DNA of 64,000 bases from Leucosporidium creatinivorum (GCA_001600635.1 BCKL01000011.1:559383-623382); one strand, 5' to 3'. Shown: positions 1-10,675, numbered from the stretch's first letter. Notes: generated by a model from the sequence alone, not told the origin. Made by a program: numbers and translations.

Positions 1-1041
1 GAATCCAAGTTCGAAGCGAGTGAGCTCGGCGTCAAACGGCGCGAAGTCGAGAGAGCGGAAGGGATGGACGATGTCGTTGAGCACCTCGTCGGACGGGTAT
101 AAAACAGTATGGTCCAGCGCGGTGAAGTGTGACCAAGCTGAGGCCGCCGGAGCCCAGCCGAGCCCCACCAACGCGAAGCGACGAAGGCGAGGGGCAACTC
201 TGGCAAGACCGGCGTCCCCCTCCGGTGAGTGTTGGCGGCTCTGAGTGCTGGAAGTCACAGTGATGTACAGCTCCTTGATAGACGGCAGGTCGAGTTGCAG
301 AAGGGCAGCGGCGGAGCGAGGGTCGTCGATATTGAGGAAGACCGACTTGAGGCGAGACAGGCCAAGTCGACAGTGCGCCGGTGGCGATAAGAGCTTGATA
401 CTCGCTAGAGTCATCTGCTCAAGAGCTGAGAACAAGTTACCGCCGTCAGCGAGCCGTAGGGAGACGCTACTTGCCTGACACGCGCCAGCTCGGCGTAGAC
501 GAGGACCTCTGCAGCGCGGTACCGGCTCACCTTGGCAGGCTGAAAGAGTAGCAACGTCAAGCTCCAGTTCAGGATACGCGGAGGCCCTCAGCACGAGCCG
601 TTTGATGCGGCTGTACCTCGATATGGTCGAATTAAAGCGCTCTGCAGTCCACGAAACCGGGGCGAAGCTGGAGCCGAAGTCGGCTGCATCCCAGTCTCGT
701 TGGCTGTTGATGATCCAGAGTGACTCTGTAGTCGTCTCCTGCTCAACCTGCGAGATCGGCCGCGCGAAGAACACCTCCACAGCGGCATCTCGGGGCAGGC
801 GAACATGACGATGCAGCTCTTGCTGTGCTATAGTAGCGAGCGTCTTGTTGACTAGGCTGATGCTCAGCAGTAGGTCATAGCGCTCCGCGAAGGTGACCTC
901 ATAGATCTCGGGCAGCGCAAAACGCACGATGCGCCGCAAGAGCTCGGGAGGGAGCGTGCTGAGGGAAGCAGCGCGGGCGGTGGGCTGAGCTGCTGGGTGC
1001 AGGCCCCGAGCGAGGACAGTGCTGTAGAGCGGTAGAGACAT
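1..1041 (-). CDS. F-box/LRR-like protein, 3' part cut by window edge
   Basis: The protein starts at the ATG at 1041 (MSLPLYSTVLARG). Residues about 29-48 (TLPPELLRRIVRFALPEIY) fit the N-terminal F-box-like helices of fungal substrate adaptors. They are followed by a conserved-looking VNKTLATIAQQELHRHV stretch of the kind that begins F-box/LRR proteins. One intron (530-426; donor GTGAGC, branch GCTGAC, acceptor CTCAG) joins two open exons in frame. The second exon has irregular leucine-rich stretches (RLKSVFLNI, LPSIKELYI, LRRFALVGL) and stays open to base 1, so the C-terminus lies outside the window. F-box proteins usually dock on Skp1 and recruit targets to an SCF ubiquitin ligase. That role is family knowledge; the target is unknown. 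An F-box-like fold without Skp1 binding is also possible. Confidence 0.7.
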   Translation of the reverse strand, partial: MSLPLYSTVLARGLHPAAQPTARAASLSTLPPELLRRIVRFALPEIYEVTFAERYDLLLSISLVNKTLATIAQQELHRHVRLPRDAAVEVFFARPISQVEQETTTESLWIINSQRDWDAADFGSSFAPVSWTAERFNSTISRYSRIKRLVLRASAYPELELDVATLSACQGEPVPRCRGPRLRRAGACQASSVSLRLADGGNLFSALEQMTLASIKLLSPPAHCRLGLSRLKSVFLNIDDPRSAAALLQLDLPSIKELYITVTSSTQSRQHSPEGDAGLARVAPRLRRFALVGLGWAPAASAWSHFTALDHTVLYPSDEVLNDIVHPFRSLDFAPFDAELTRFELGF

Positions 1042-1553
1042 GAGGGACAGTGGTGAGAAGAGGAGGGGGGACGCAAAGAGGCGAGCGAGTTGCTTTCAGC
1101 TCTTGAAGTCGAAGTCACTCCCCGGCCTTTCCAAGCGGTCGTCAGCGCCAGCGAACAGGGAGGAGGAAGAGGCGACAAGTGTGTCGTTTAAGCATGTTTC
1201 CGTCGAGCATGGTAGGAGGATGCAAGGGCCGAGTCCGAACAGCTGCTCGAGAAGGATTCCGAGCCTGCGCCGAGCCTCGCCGTCCATCCGTGCCCTCCTC
1301 TCCCGGTCTCGCTCCAGCAAGATCGTAGGAGTAGCAGTCCACTGCACTTTTGAAGAAGAGAGACGGAGAGAAGAGGACCGTAGGGAGAAGTCGGCGGTGG
1401 AAGAACAGCAGGGGAAAGCCGAGGGTTGCGCCGAAGCTGCTCTCCTTTCGTTCCCTCGGCCCCCGGAANCACTTCAGGCAAAAAGTAGGCGACTCTGGAG
1501 GACTGTAGAGCAACAAAAGAGGTGCACCGAAGTGCAANAAGGCAAAAAAATTA
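1042..1553. other. intergenic, no gene recognised
   Basis: I see no convincing exon on either strand between the F-box-like start and the tRNA. Open frames here are short and lack family motifs. Two ambiguous bases (1469 and 1538) lie here. It probably holds the 5' region of the F-box-like gene and the tRNA 3' flank with its T-run. Confidence 0.5.
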
Positions 1554-1696
1554 GGAGCGACAGGGATTTGAACCCTGGAGCACAAGTGCAGCGACAGACA
1601 ACATTTGTTGGTGACAGTTTGACCCTCTGAAGCCAGAGGCGGGATTGACACTAAGTGAATAGTAAATCGCCGGAATAACCACTATCCGACCGCTCC
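1554..1696 (-). tRNA. intron-containing tRNA-like gene with long variable arm, isotype unclear
   Basis: Read on the minus strand, a 7-bp acceptor stem (GGAGCGG with TCGCTCC, one G-U pair), a D arm with AGTGGTTA loop, and a T arm (CAGGG-TTCAAAT-CCCTG) are present. A T7 run follows as Pol III terminator (1544-1550 in plus-strand As). GCGAT pairs with GTCGC as anticodon stem, with about 63 nt of intron between. A GCAC/GTGC hairpin after it forms a type II variable arm, pointing to the Ser or Leu class. Counting from the conserved T33 gives anticodon ACT, which is not a standard eukaryotic anticodon. The isotype is therefore left open, and the gene may be decayed. Confidence 0.6.
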
Positions 1697-2424
1697 TATT
1701 TTCGCGTGCAGGTCGGGCACAAACGGGTGTCACCATCCTGTTGAACGCAACGATGGGAAAATCCACCTGTAGGGTAGTAGACTAGNCTCAGGAGGTCGTG
1801 CAAGCNATCAGCNTCTGGCTCGGTTCTTTTCCTGCTCCTCTTCTGCCTTTGTCGGCCGTTTGACTCACTCCGGGGCTGTTCCTCCTCCTCGGCGAGGCTA
1901 CTCCGCTAAAGCTGTTCTTGGCCTCCTCTTCAGCCGCTGATATGGGTGTTCGATCCAGCAATTCTGGCTCGCTCTGAGAGCCCTGAAGAACAAGACGCCC
2001 CCTCCCGGCGTCAAGCAGACCCCTCGGCGCTCGGCTCAAAGCTGCTCTGCTCTCATCTCGCAGCTCTTCGCAAGTCCGACGCAAGAGATTCTACACCCAG
2101 ACTCTTTACATCCCTTGCAGCTGCTTCGAAAGGACTCGAAACTGCCCTCACGAGGCCAGAGCGATGCGAGGGAGGACGGCTGGCCAAGTGCGAGGACGTG
2201 GTGCGCAACGGCGAATTGTTCTGCGGTAGTCCAGGTCTTCGGGGGATTGTAACAGTGTTCCATAAACCCTTCACACCTGCTAAGCTGCCAAGTAGTCCCT
2301 GCTTCTCTGCAGGCCCGTCTCGGCAAAGGGACCTCAGGCTTGTCGGAGGTGACTCTCCTCCGAGTGCGCCGTCGCAGAAGGCGTGAAGGTCACGTCCGTG
2401 GATGTGACAGACACCTAGCCATAG
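1697..2424. other. intergenic, no gene recognised
   Basis: Short overlapping open frames occur on both strands but none has splice-consistent extension or family motifs. Three ambiguous bases (1786, 1806, 1813) fall here. Nothing else is seen. Confidence 0.45.
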
Positions 2425-3083
2425 CTACAACTCAAACGCGGCCAGGCAGGAGTTGTCGAGGCCGTTCTTGATTTCGGTCTGCTTCAGCTCGGTCGGCGAT
2501 GGTTGGCGGGGCTAGAGAGCTCGGACGTCAGCTTTCCTAGGGGGGAGGGGAGATTACTAGTTCGTTGCTTTGCTGGGATACAAATCCGAAATGTGGCTGT
2601 GATGGAGCTGAGAGCAGTTCAGGCGCCGGAGGGCAGGAAGAGGGCGACTGGCGCGGCTGGAACTCATCGATTGCTCGCGAGGAGCGGGTCGGGTGTGATT
2701 GAAAGCTTGCTTCTGAGCGGAGGAGAGTGTACTAGAGCGACTAGCAGCAACGAATCTGCACTAGGAGCGTTCTTGGGGCTCGCTGGGTGCTGATCATTTC
2801 CGGCGCTTCTCACCCAGTCATCTCCCCTGAACAAGAGAAGGTGCTGTAATGCAGAGTTCTACAGCACTTGAAGCATGACGCGAGTCTGAGGTGCATGAGT
2901 AGCGCCTGGAGCATCAGACGAGGGCCGAGCCGAACGGCCTCCACTCTCCTGCTCCCTTCAGCAAATTCAGCAAAAGAGTGACCTCTTGGCTTCTGCACGG
3001 CGGCTGACGGGTACAAAAAGAAAATCAGCGCCCTGCTGGAGGTCTACCGGGGCTGTAGCGCTCTGGAAGGATGCAAAAAGAAA

Positions 3084-3156
3084 CGCCCAATGTGGGGCTC
3101 GAACCCACGACCACCAGATTAAGAGTCTGGTGCTCTGCCGACTGAGCTAACCGGGC
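3084..3156 (-). tRNA. tRNA-Lys (CTT)
   Basis: The full cloverleaf is visible on the minus strand: acceptor GCCCGGT/ATTGGGC, D arm, anticodon loop CTCTTAA with anticodon CTT, and T arm GTGGG-TTCGAGC-CCCAC. The gene has no intron. It reads AAG lysine codons. A T5 run just downstream (plus-strand As 3075-3079) is the likely Pol III terminator. It sits in the left arm of inverted duplication A and differs from the copy at 21804 by one base in the D loop. Confidence 0.97.
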
Positions 3157-3220
3157 TTCTTTGTTTTTTTTTCTGTTGGTTGTGAATTGGCAGAGTGACT
3201 ACGGCAAATTACCTAACTCG

Positions 3221-4432
3221 TCCTTCACGAAACGACTCATGAGCCGAAAGCCGCCGGGGCAGCGAGCTCGGATCCAGCCGGCGAGGTAATGGGTAACCTT
3301 GCCCAACTAGGGACCGAATATCGTGATGGGATGAGGAGCGACGGGGAAAGGTGCGAGAACTAGCAAGGGGGGGAGAGTGCCACGACATACGAAGGGGAAG
3401 GTCTATCGAACCAGTTACCATGACTCCATCTGAAGCTCCAATCGACGCTGCACCATTGCAGCTGTCTTCTCCACCGTGAGAGCATGTCCATCGAGGGTCC
3501 TCCAGCGAGCGAGGTGAAGTTCTTGGAAGGCGGCGCCGAAGAAGGAGCGGAGGCGACATTGGTGGCGCTTGTCGAGCGTCTTGCGGTGTGAGGGGAGGCC
3601 GAGGACGAGCTGGAGAGGTGGTTGTTGGTGTAGGGGTGGAGAGAGCGGTGCAGAGAGGAGNTGATCGAGGAAGGGGGAAAGGAGGGTCCAGTAGCGAGAC
3701 GACTCGGTGCATGCGAAGNAGTAGTGCTCGACGGTCTCGATGGCTTCATCACTGCAGTGTAGGCAGAGAGGTGAATCAGCACGTTCCTGGTGCACAAGGC
3801 GCTGCCTCACGGGGGTAGCACCGTAAACGAGCCTCCAAACTGTGTCCTTCTCCCGCGCTCCCGGATCTCCGCTCCGAAGCCACTTCCAAAAGAGAAGAAC
3901 TTCCCTGTCATCAAGCCCACGAAGCCAGAACTGTCCCTTGCGAGACGACGAGTGACGGTGCTCNGCGACCTTCTGACGAAGCTCGGCCGCCGAGAACGGT
4001 CGAGAGAGCTCGTAGAAAGTGTAGGTGGTGCGCCGAGGTAGTGTCGGGGTTGGGAGGGTAGCTGGTGGTGTTGCCGAGGTGGGGAGGAGGCGGGCAAGTT
4101 GAGGGTGGTTAGTCGCGGCGGAGGTGAAGGAGTGGAGGGAGCGGGATTGGGCGTAGATGGGTGGGGGGGTGAGAGGGAGGAGGCTGGAGGTTGGGGTAGC
4201 GCGTCGGAGGTAGAGTTGGAAGATGGAGGTGAAGCTGGAGAGGTGTGGTGGAGCAATGGGGAAGAGGCTGGGTGAAGTTGGCGGGAGGAGGAGGAGTTCG
4301 GACATTTTGAGGCGGTCGAGTCGAAGCTGAGGCGGGTGTCTCTGTGTAGCGCGGAAGACAGTTACCCAGCGCCCATCGGAGAAGGGAAGATGGGAAGTAG
4401 AGAGAAGCGACCACACCTTGGTGGCGGCATCT
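3221..4432 (-). mobile_element. 5'-truncated LINE (non-LTR retrotransposon), C-terminal part
   Basis: A minus-strand frame from about 4416 to 3415 encodes a protein whose second half has the reverse-transcriptase-associated zinc-finger pattern (zf-RVT). It reads WRLVYGATPVRQRLVH, then LCLHCSDEAIETVEHY, then FACTESSRYW, as found after the reverse transcriptase in Tad1/CR1-like LINEs. The polymerase domain itself is missing, so the copy is 5'-truncated as usual for target-primed insertions. The limits come from comparison with the right arm of duplication A, where the flanks ACCTAACTCG and TGGGAGCC lie only four bases apart. No clear poly-A tail or target-site duplication is seen. The frame is open apart from ambiguous bases at 3661, 3719 and 3964. 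Confidence 0.75.
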
Positions 4433-4930
4433 GGGAGCCAAAATTGTAAGTCTGTACCATCGTGCTAACCGGTTTTCCAGCCGCGCCGAACCCGCCCTGC
4501 CTTTCGGTCCAGCTCTCGCAGGTGGGTCCGTTGCCGGCTATCGCATCGACCGAGATGCCAAATGTGTAGTGCGTTCGCTTTCGTCCCCTTCGTGCTCACC
4601 TCTATGCTCCTGTGCAAGCCTCTGGACCATGGGCTCCCTGGGCTGACCGGTCGTGCTCGGCGCTGGGCCGAAGGGCGGAGGGGTCGGCCAATACACCGCG
4701 AGCGACCTCGTTGACGGCAGCCGTGCTTGCAAGAAGAGACGTGTACCTACTCGCCTTAGTAACAGACTGCGCCTCTTCGAAGTCGCACGAGCCGACCGCG
4801 GGTCGCTCAAGTCCACTCGGCGCGGATGGGAAAGAGAAGAGCAGCACCTTGCTAACCCCTGCAGCGGAGGTCCCTCTGCCGTTGGATGGATGGTCAGGAT
4901 AGAATACTTCCGTTTCCAAAAACAAGACCT

Positions 4931-6607
4931 CTACAACTTCGCCCTCGTCTCCTCCCCATCGCCGAGCTCTACCACCTTCTCCCTCGCCAGCCTGTCCACC
5001 TGATCTCCCAGCCCCGCATCAATAAGAACATTCCGACTGTCCCTCCCAGGCGGAAGTAAGAACCCTTTCCTTCCTCGTACGTCGGCGAGCGCTGGTGTCC
5101 TAGAAAGCCGAGGCGCCGGCGCCGGTACTCCCCCGTCTCCCTGTCGCTCCTCGGCCGACAGGTCCACGCCTGGCTCGTCGAATCCAACACCCTGCGAGTC
5201 CACCTCCTCTCGACCGAGAACGGGTACGCAGCACGAGTCGGTACCGAGGAAGATGGAGGTCCATTCGGCGCGAGTCTTGGAGCGAAAGGCGGAGGTGAGG
5301 AAGTCGGTGAGGTCGGGCCAGGAGTCTCGGTCCATTTGTAGCGAGGCGGTAGGAGGCTGCGATGGGATGAGATGCGAGGGGAGGGAAGAGAGGAGAGTGC
5401 GGAGGAAGATCGCGTAGAAGGGATTCTCGATGGCGCCGACGCTCATGTAGCCTCCGTCGTTGGTCTCGTACACATCATACCAAGGTGCTCCACCGTCGAG
5501 AATATTTTCTCCTCGAGGCTGATCCCACATGGGTAGTCCGATGGTGGGGCGAGACATGATCAAGGGGAAGGAGGAGACGTAGCGAGTGCCGGTGACCTGC
5601 GAGAGTCTCGGTCAGTACAGCCAAGGAGGAGGGGGAGCGGAAGCTTACCATATCCACCTCAACCACCTGACCCTTCCCGCTCCGACTCCGCTCTATGACT
5701 GACATCAATACACCGAGGACGGCCATCATCCCTCCGCCGGCAAAGTCGGCTGCAGGGCCCACAGATCAGCTGTTGTACGGTGAGTCGAGCATCAAGACTC
5801 ACCGATAATGTTTGCTGGAGAATAAGGCTTCTCGCCTTTACGACCCAGCAGATCTGAAATGGAGGAAGAGAGGTTAGCGAGTCCTCGCGCTAAGACAAGG
5901 ATCGCGAGTCGGCTCACTAAGAACGCCGCTGAGAGCCATATAGTTGAGATCGTGACCGGCCATCTTGCTGTAGGGACCATCTCGTCGGAAGCCAGTCAGA
6001 CGAGCGATGATGAGACGAGGATTAAGCTGCAGCAGAACGTCGGGGCCAAGTCCGAGCCGTTCGAGCACTCCCGGGCGGAAAGGGTCGATGAGCACGTCGG
6101 CGCGCCATAGTCCTGGAGATCCACAGTTGCACATCTTTCCTTTCGAGGCGCACTTGCACGACGCCGAGCCGCAGGACGAGGGCGGAGAGAGTAAAGTCTT
6201 GAGAAGCGCGACGCCCGAGCTCGACTTGAGCGAGACGGAAACGGTGCGCTTGCCGCTGCGTACGCGAGGGAGTCAGCCCGGGGAGCGCAGTACTCTTCGA
6301 GAGCTCGCACACTCACCGACACAGCGTATCAGCACTGAAGGAGGAGCCGTATCGGTCGACTCTGACGACGTCGGCGCCAAAGTCGGCGAGCACCACTGCA
6401 CAAGCGAGAATGGTCGGATCAACGAAGAGCAGACGATCGAGCGAGACTGTGCTCACTACCGGCGAAGGGTCCTGGTGCGAGACCGGCAAGCTGGGAACGA
6501 AGGCGGAGGTGAGCTGCCGGAGCCGTAAGTTGCGAAGAGGGGAGGCTCACCTCGAGTACACGGATGCCTGCGAGCGGCAGCTGCTGTTTCTCGTCGCTGG
6601 AGGCCAT
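4931..6607 (-). CDS. CaiB/BaiF-type CoA-transferase, alpha-methylacyl-CoA racemase-like
   Basis: Seven exons joined at six GT-AG introns give a family III CoA-transferase fold protein. The N-terminus has [10 protein letters not shown] then [11 protein letters not shown], followed by [14 protein letters not shown], which binds Co[21 protein letters not shown] and [12 protein letters not shown] come next. The catalytic His and Asp of the racemase subgroup are recognisable in [11 protein letters not shown] and ADFAGGG. The C-terminal half has [23 protein letters not shown] racemises 2-methylacyl-CoA esters for peroxisomal or mitochondrial beta-oxidation; a CoA-transferase with another substrate is possible. 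A 27-residue in-frame cysteine-rich stretch precedes [11 protein letters not shown] and is absent from the family members I know. The start ATG at 6607 opens [19 protein letters not shown]. The gene is divergent from POP4, 152 bp away. Confidence 0.9.
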
Positions 6608-6759
6608 CCCGGTCGAGCTGAGAAGAGCGACGTTGAGGCAAGAGCGAGAGCGAGCTTCCCCACTCGAAACCAAGAAGTAGCCGGCTCGCAGCTTTCAGGC
6701 TTGACTTTCACCCCATCGGTCGCTCGCATTTTTTCGCCACAACACGACTCGCAGGAGCA

Positions 6760-8036
6760 ATGTCGAACCAAGCGCCTGCTGTAGGAGGAGCTAGCACCTC
6801 AGCTAGCCCAGCGCCTCTGCCTCTGCACTCAGCTTGGAACCCTTACGCCGTGCTCCCGCCTGCTACCAAGCGCAAGGTAAGCTCTAGCGTCACTTAATCA
6901 GATCAGTACGCCTTCTGCTGCTCGTACGCTGCATCCGGTCGCCTACACGAACAGCGGAAGAGCTCTGCGCTCAAACTGAACACGACGGCTCGCTGACACC
7001 TCTGCACCTCGACAGATCGACCCTCGCAACACCGTACCAAGCCGACCGTACCTGGAGACCCTCGACATTCCAGGAGATGTGGTCGCCGAGCGCATTCAGA
7101 ACAAGTACCTTCAGCTCGACCCGCCCGAAGGCAAGATGAGCGATTGGCGCAAGGCTGAGCTCGCCAAGCGGGAGCAGGAGAAGCAGAAGAAGAGGGTCAA
7201 GAAGGCTAGAGAGGGAGAGTGCGGTCTGGTGGGGAGGAAGAAGCGCCGTTCGCTTGGCAAGGAGGCAGAGCATCGCATCAGGTGAGTTCGCCGAGCGTTT
7301 GAGCTTTAGCCAGACGACGCTGACCTTAATCGCTCGCAGCTACGCTTCGGTCCTCCCCGTACACCACCTGTGGCTTGGCTACATGGCCGAGTTGCTCCAG
7401 CTACCCCTTCTCATCCCCTCCTCAACATCAAAATTAACCGCTTCGGCGCCATCTCCTTCGCTGCACACTGCGTCCATCTACCCTCCCTTCCCCCCTCGTC
7501 ATACGACATCCACTTCTACTCCCGCCGACGAGCTCCCCCTCAACATTCCTACGCTTCACACCAAGCTCACGAAAGCCGAGTTCGTTGGCTGCTCACTCCG
7601 AGGTGCGCTTCCTGAAAATCCCCCACTGGACGCCGCTGACCATTACTCTACACTACAGTCAAACGCGCAAAGAACCCTTCGCTGCTCGCTCTCCAAGGCA
7701 TCGTCCTGCAAGAGACGCAGGGGACCTTCAAGATCGTTACGACCAAGTCGAAGGTCAAAGGTGCGCTCTGAAGCCGCGCAGCATGACCACTACGAGCGCC
7801 TCGCGGCTAACCCTACCCTCCTACACTGTCTCGTCGTAGTGCTGCCCAAGGAGGGTTCGATCTTCACCCTCGAGCTCCCCCTCACTGCGACGCCGAGCGC
7901 GCCTGGCCCGCTTCCCCCTTCGTCGCGCACCCTTAGCTTCGACATCTACGGTGACGCATTCGCTTTCCGCTCTGCCGACCGCGTGGGAAGGAAATGGAAA
8001 GCGGGCACGAGCGCAGGCGGAGTGGAATTGATCTGA
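6760..8036 (+). CDS. POP4: RNase P/MRP subunit POP4 (Rpp29)
   Basis: Exons 6760-6876, 7016-7281, 7340-7602, 7659-7760 and 7840-8036 sum to 314 codons plus stop. The middle is basic (REQEKQKKRVKKARE). It is followed by GLVGRKKRRSLG, then SYASVLPVHHLWLGYM, FVGCSLRVKRAKNPSLLALQ, GIVLQETQGTFKIVTTKSKVK and VLPKEGSIFTLELP. This is the Sm-like barrel order of Rpp29. Near the end, DIYGDAFAFRSADRVGRKWK matches the family C-terminus. POP4 is a protein subunit of nuclear RNase P and RNase MRP, needed for 5' tRNA maturation and pre-rRNA cleavage. All introns carry CTGAC- or CTAAC-type branch sites. The neighbour upstream shares a short divergent promoter. Confidence 0.93.
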
Positions 8037-8654
8037 TGCTCGCCCTTCGGCCGGTGAGCGCTGCGAGGGGAAGATGGCTGGCTGCTCAGGATTTTTCTTC
8101 GCTCTCTGCCGCTTGCTGGCGAGTTCTGTGGGTGATCACCAACCGGTCATAATGCTTCGAGCTCCTCATGAAGGTTACAACCCCCCTTCGACTGGATGAG
8201 ACGGCGCTTGTCCTGTCGCGGCGGCGGCAGACTTCGAAGGCGGCCGAATTAGCCGTTCGAGGCTCAAGGGGTGCAGGTTGGCAGAAGCTCCGGTACCGTC
8301 GGGGTCAGCGATGGAAGACGATCTACAGAAGTGCCTGCTTCCCGCCATGTGCTGGCCATGCGACCGAGCTCTTGAAGCAGAAGGCGGAGAAGCGGAGAGG
8401 ATGGGCCAACCTTCCTGTTTCCGGCAGCTTTGGCGCCTCCTCAACGCAGTCCTCAGCCTTCCATCGCTCGACAGAACTCTTCACCTGCTTCCATACTCTC
8501 TTCAGTAGCGCCCGCTCGCCTGAAGCCCCCTCCCCGTGGCCCGCTGCCGCCTCTCTAAGCCTCAGGTCTCTCCCAGCCGAGCCGAAAGAAGCTCGTCGCT
8601 CAACAGCAGCGTAGCCTTCCAACAGCTATCGACTCGCTTGGTGATTTCGACAGC
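8037..8654. other. intergenic, no gene recognised
   Basis: Frames of 70-150 codons exist on both strands between POP4 and the membrane-protein gene, but none starts with a plausible ATG plus splice signals or shows a known motif. It probably holds the POP4 3' end and the next promoter. Confidence 0.45.
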
Positions 8655-10507
8655 ATGACAGTGGTCATAGTCGCCACCCCACAGGCGCGACAGCTGTACA
8701 GTAACCTCGTGACCCCTCATCTCTTCGCCGTCCTTGTTGGAACTCACCTCAGCGTGAGTCCACAGATCGAAGCAGGATTCCAGCGAGGGTCGGGAAGTTG
8801 AGCTGACAGAGTATTTCTTCGACACCCTTACAGGGAATGGTGCTTCTACTGCTGAACAGCTATTACACGAGCTCGACGAAGCGATCGCCGAGAGGGCTCG
8901 AGAGGGTTCTGGTCGCCGTCATCCTCGTATCGAGCCTTCTGCACCTCGCTTTCGACTGGTGGGTGAGTGAGAATGCTTTTTGAACTCACCGAATGCCGCG
9001 GAACCCTCCATCGCCCCGAGCTGAAAGGCTAGCCGCTGACCGACCTTCGCCCTCTGCAGAGCCTGTTCGGGTTGGTCGTCTCGCACGTCGCAGAACCCCT
9101 CTTTGCGCTCACCTTCCACGCGGAGGACTTCCTTCGACTCGGCGTCGGTGCCATCAGCATGGGAGCAGCCCAGATATACTTTCTGCACCGAGCGGCCAAG
9201 GTGAGGTTCGGCGACTGCACTACCGCGCTGCCAGCTGACTTGCGTACTCGCAGATCACTCGGATGTCTGTGCCCTTCGTCGCCCTCGCGTCTGTCCTCTG
9301 GATTGCTGAGCTGGGAGCCGCCATGGCCGTCACGGTCGTCGGCGTTGCCACCCTGGGCAAGCCGAAGGTTTTGCCCAAGCTCGCCGACCTCACTGTCGCT
9401 TGGTTCTGGCTCGGAGCAGCGGTAGATGTACTTGCTACCTCTGTGCTCTGCTGGAAGGCGCGCAACGTCTTCACTGTGACGAACAAGGGGTGAGCGTTCG
9501 GTCGACCGCCTCTCCTCCCTTCGCGCTGCTCTTCAACCGCAGCCGCGACTCTCCACATTCGAGCGAGGAAGTAAAATACTGACGCCCTTCTCTTCATTCA
9601 GATCCGTCAGCCCGTCTCTTCGCTCCCTCGTCCACCTGTCCTTCGCGACCGGCTTCCTCACTTCGGCTTTGGCTATCGTGGGCGGAGTTGTGTATCTCGT
9701 CGCTCAAAATAGGTCGAACGTAAGCTGTTTGGACATAGTGCCATGCGTGAGTGAACCTGAGCTAACCTTCATCATCTACAGACCGCCCTGCCCATCCTCG
9801 GCGAACTCGCTCTTCCCTTCCTCCCCCGATCCCGCTCTCTCCGAATCGTCCTAGCCATGCTCCCCGACGCTCTCCCTCGTCTCTCGATCCTATCCATGCT
9901 CATTGCCATCAACTCTAAGGCCAAAGCCGCTCCCGCACCGACGAACGCGACCTCCGAGTTCCCTCCCTTCGTTGTCGGGTTTCCTTCTAGTGGCCCTACC
10001 GTCGGTTCAACAGGGATTCACTCCCCCACACTGGAGGATAAGGAGTACGATATCGACTACTCGGCGTTCGAGCGCAGCTCGATGGCCTCCCCTTCGTCGA
10101 GACGGCGGAGCTCGGCGGCGACGAATGGGACGCTTTCGAGGCTGCCAGGAGTACCAGAGCTACCGAGGGAGACGCAGATGGCGGCGGTCGAGTGGAGTCA
10201 CATCTCTGAGATTGGGTCCGAGGGCGACTTGGAGAGGGCGTTGAGGTTCTACAAGGCGGATGAGGTGGAGGCAGGAGTTTGCCCGAACGTGGAGGCGGCC
10301 CCACCAGCGGAGGTGAGCTCGGGAGCTCACAATCGTTACTACAGAGAGCTGACTTTCTTCATACTGCAGGAATCCATCCATACCCCAAGGAAACGCGCCT
10401 CTTTCTCCCTCCCAGCGCTCACCTCGGGCCATCGCCTTCCTCGCCAGAAGAGCTGTGGATGTGGCATCGCAGTGACGAGGGTAGTCACGACGGCGGTAGA
10501 AGAATAG
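8655..10507 (+). CDS. seven-helix membrane protein, DUF6534-like
   Basis: The start at 8655 gives an N-terminus with LFAVLVGTHLS spliced to GMVLLLLNSYYTSSTKR, the usual opening of basidiomycete DUF6534 proteins. Further hydrophobic helices follow: VLVAVILVSSLLHLAF, LFGLVVSHVAEPLFAL, FVALASVLWIAELGAAMAV, WFWLGAAVDVLATSVLCW, LVHLSFATGFLTSALAIVGG and a last one before LPDALPRLSILSMLIAIN, which resembles the family ending. After it comes a long polar cytoplasmic tail rich in serine. There are about six introns. The last one (10313-10369) is 57 nt and free of stops in frame, so it could be retained. The family is common in mushrooms and yeasts but has no known function. The stop is at 10505-10507. 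Confidence 0.8.
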
Positions 10508-10675
10508 ACTTGTTCATAGGATGCTCATCTCACTTGTTGTAGACTGGACGGTCTGTATTGGGTACATTAGACGGCTTTCGCTTCTCCCTCTCTGCGAACG
10601 AACGAGACAGCGAGGCTTGAGAAGGTAGCAGGCGATGGATAGGAGTACAGCGCGACACATGCGTTCGAGTACACC

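Larger units (their letters stand above)
2425..4692 (+). repeat. inverted duplication A, left arm (interrupted by a LINE)
   Basis: This segment matches the reverse complement of about 21472-22525 over its whole length, by eye at roughly 85-90% identity. Without the LINE at 3221-4432 it is about 1,055 bases, against about 1,053 in the right arm. It carries a tRNA-Lys gene and, at its left end, a decayed copy of the 3' exon of the small gene at 22473-23198. In that copy the region equivalent to the stop codon no longer reads as a stop. Because the right arm is attached to the whole gene, the left arm is probably the derived copy. Its right boundary lies just beyond the run GGGCCGAAGGGCGGAG. Confidence 0.85.

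Noticed and set aside
3807-4256. Other long frames in the LINE segment
   Set aside because: They are shadows of the minus-strand zf-RVT frame.
8168-8614. 148-codon plus-strand frame between POP4 and the membrane-protein gene
   Set aside because: It has an ATG, but composition and lack of motifs or splice-linked exons give no support.
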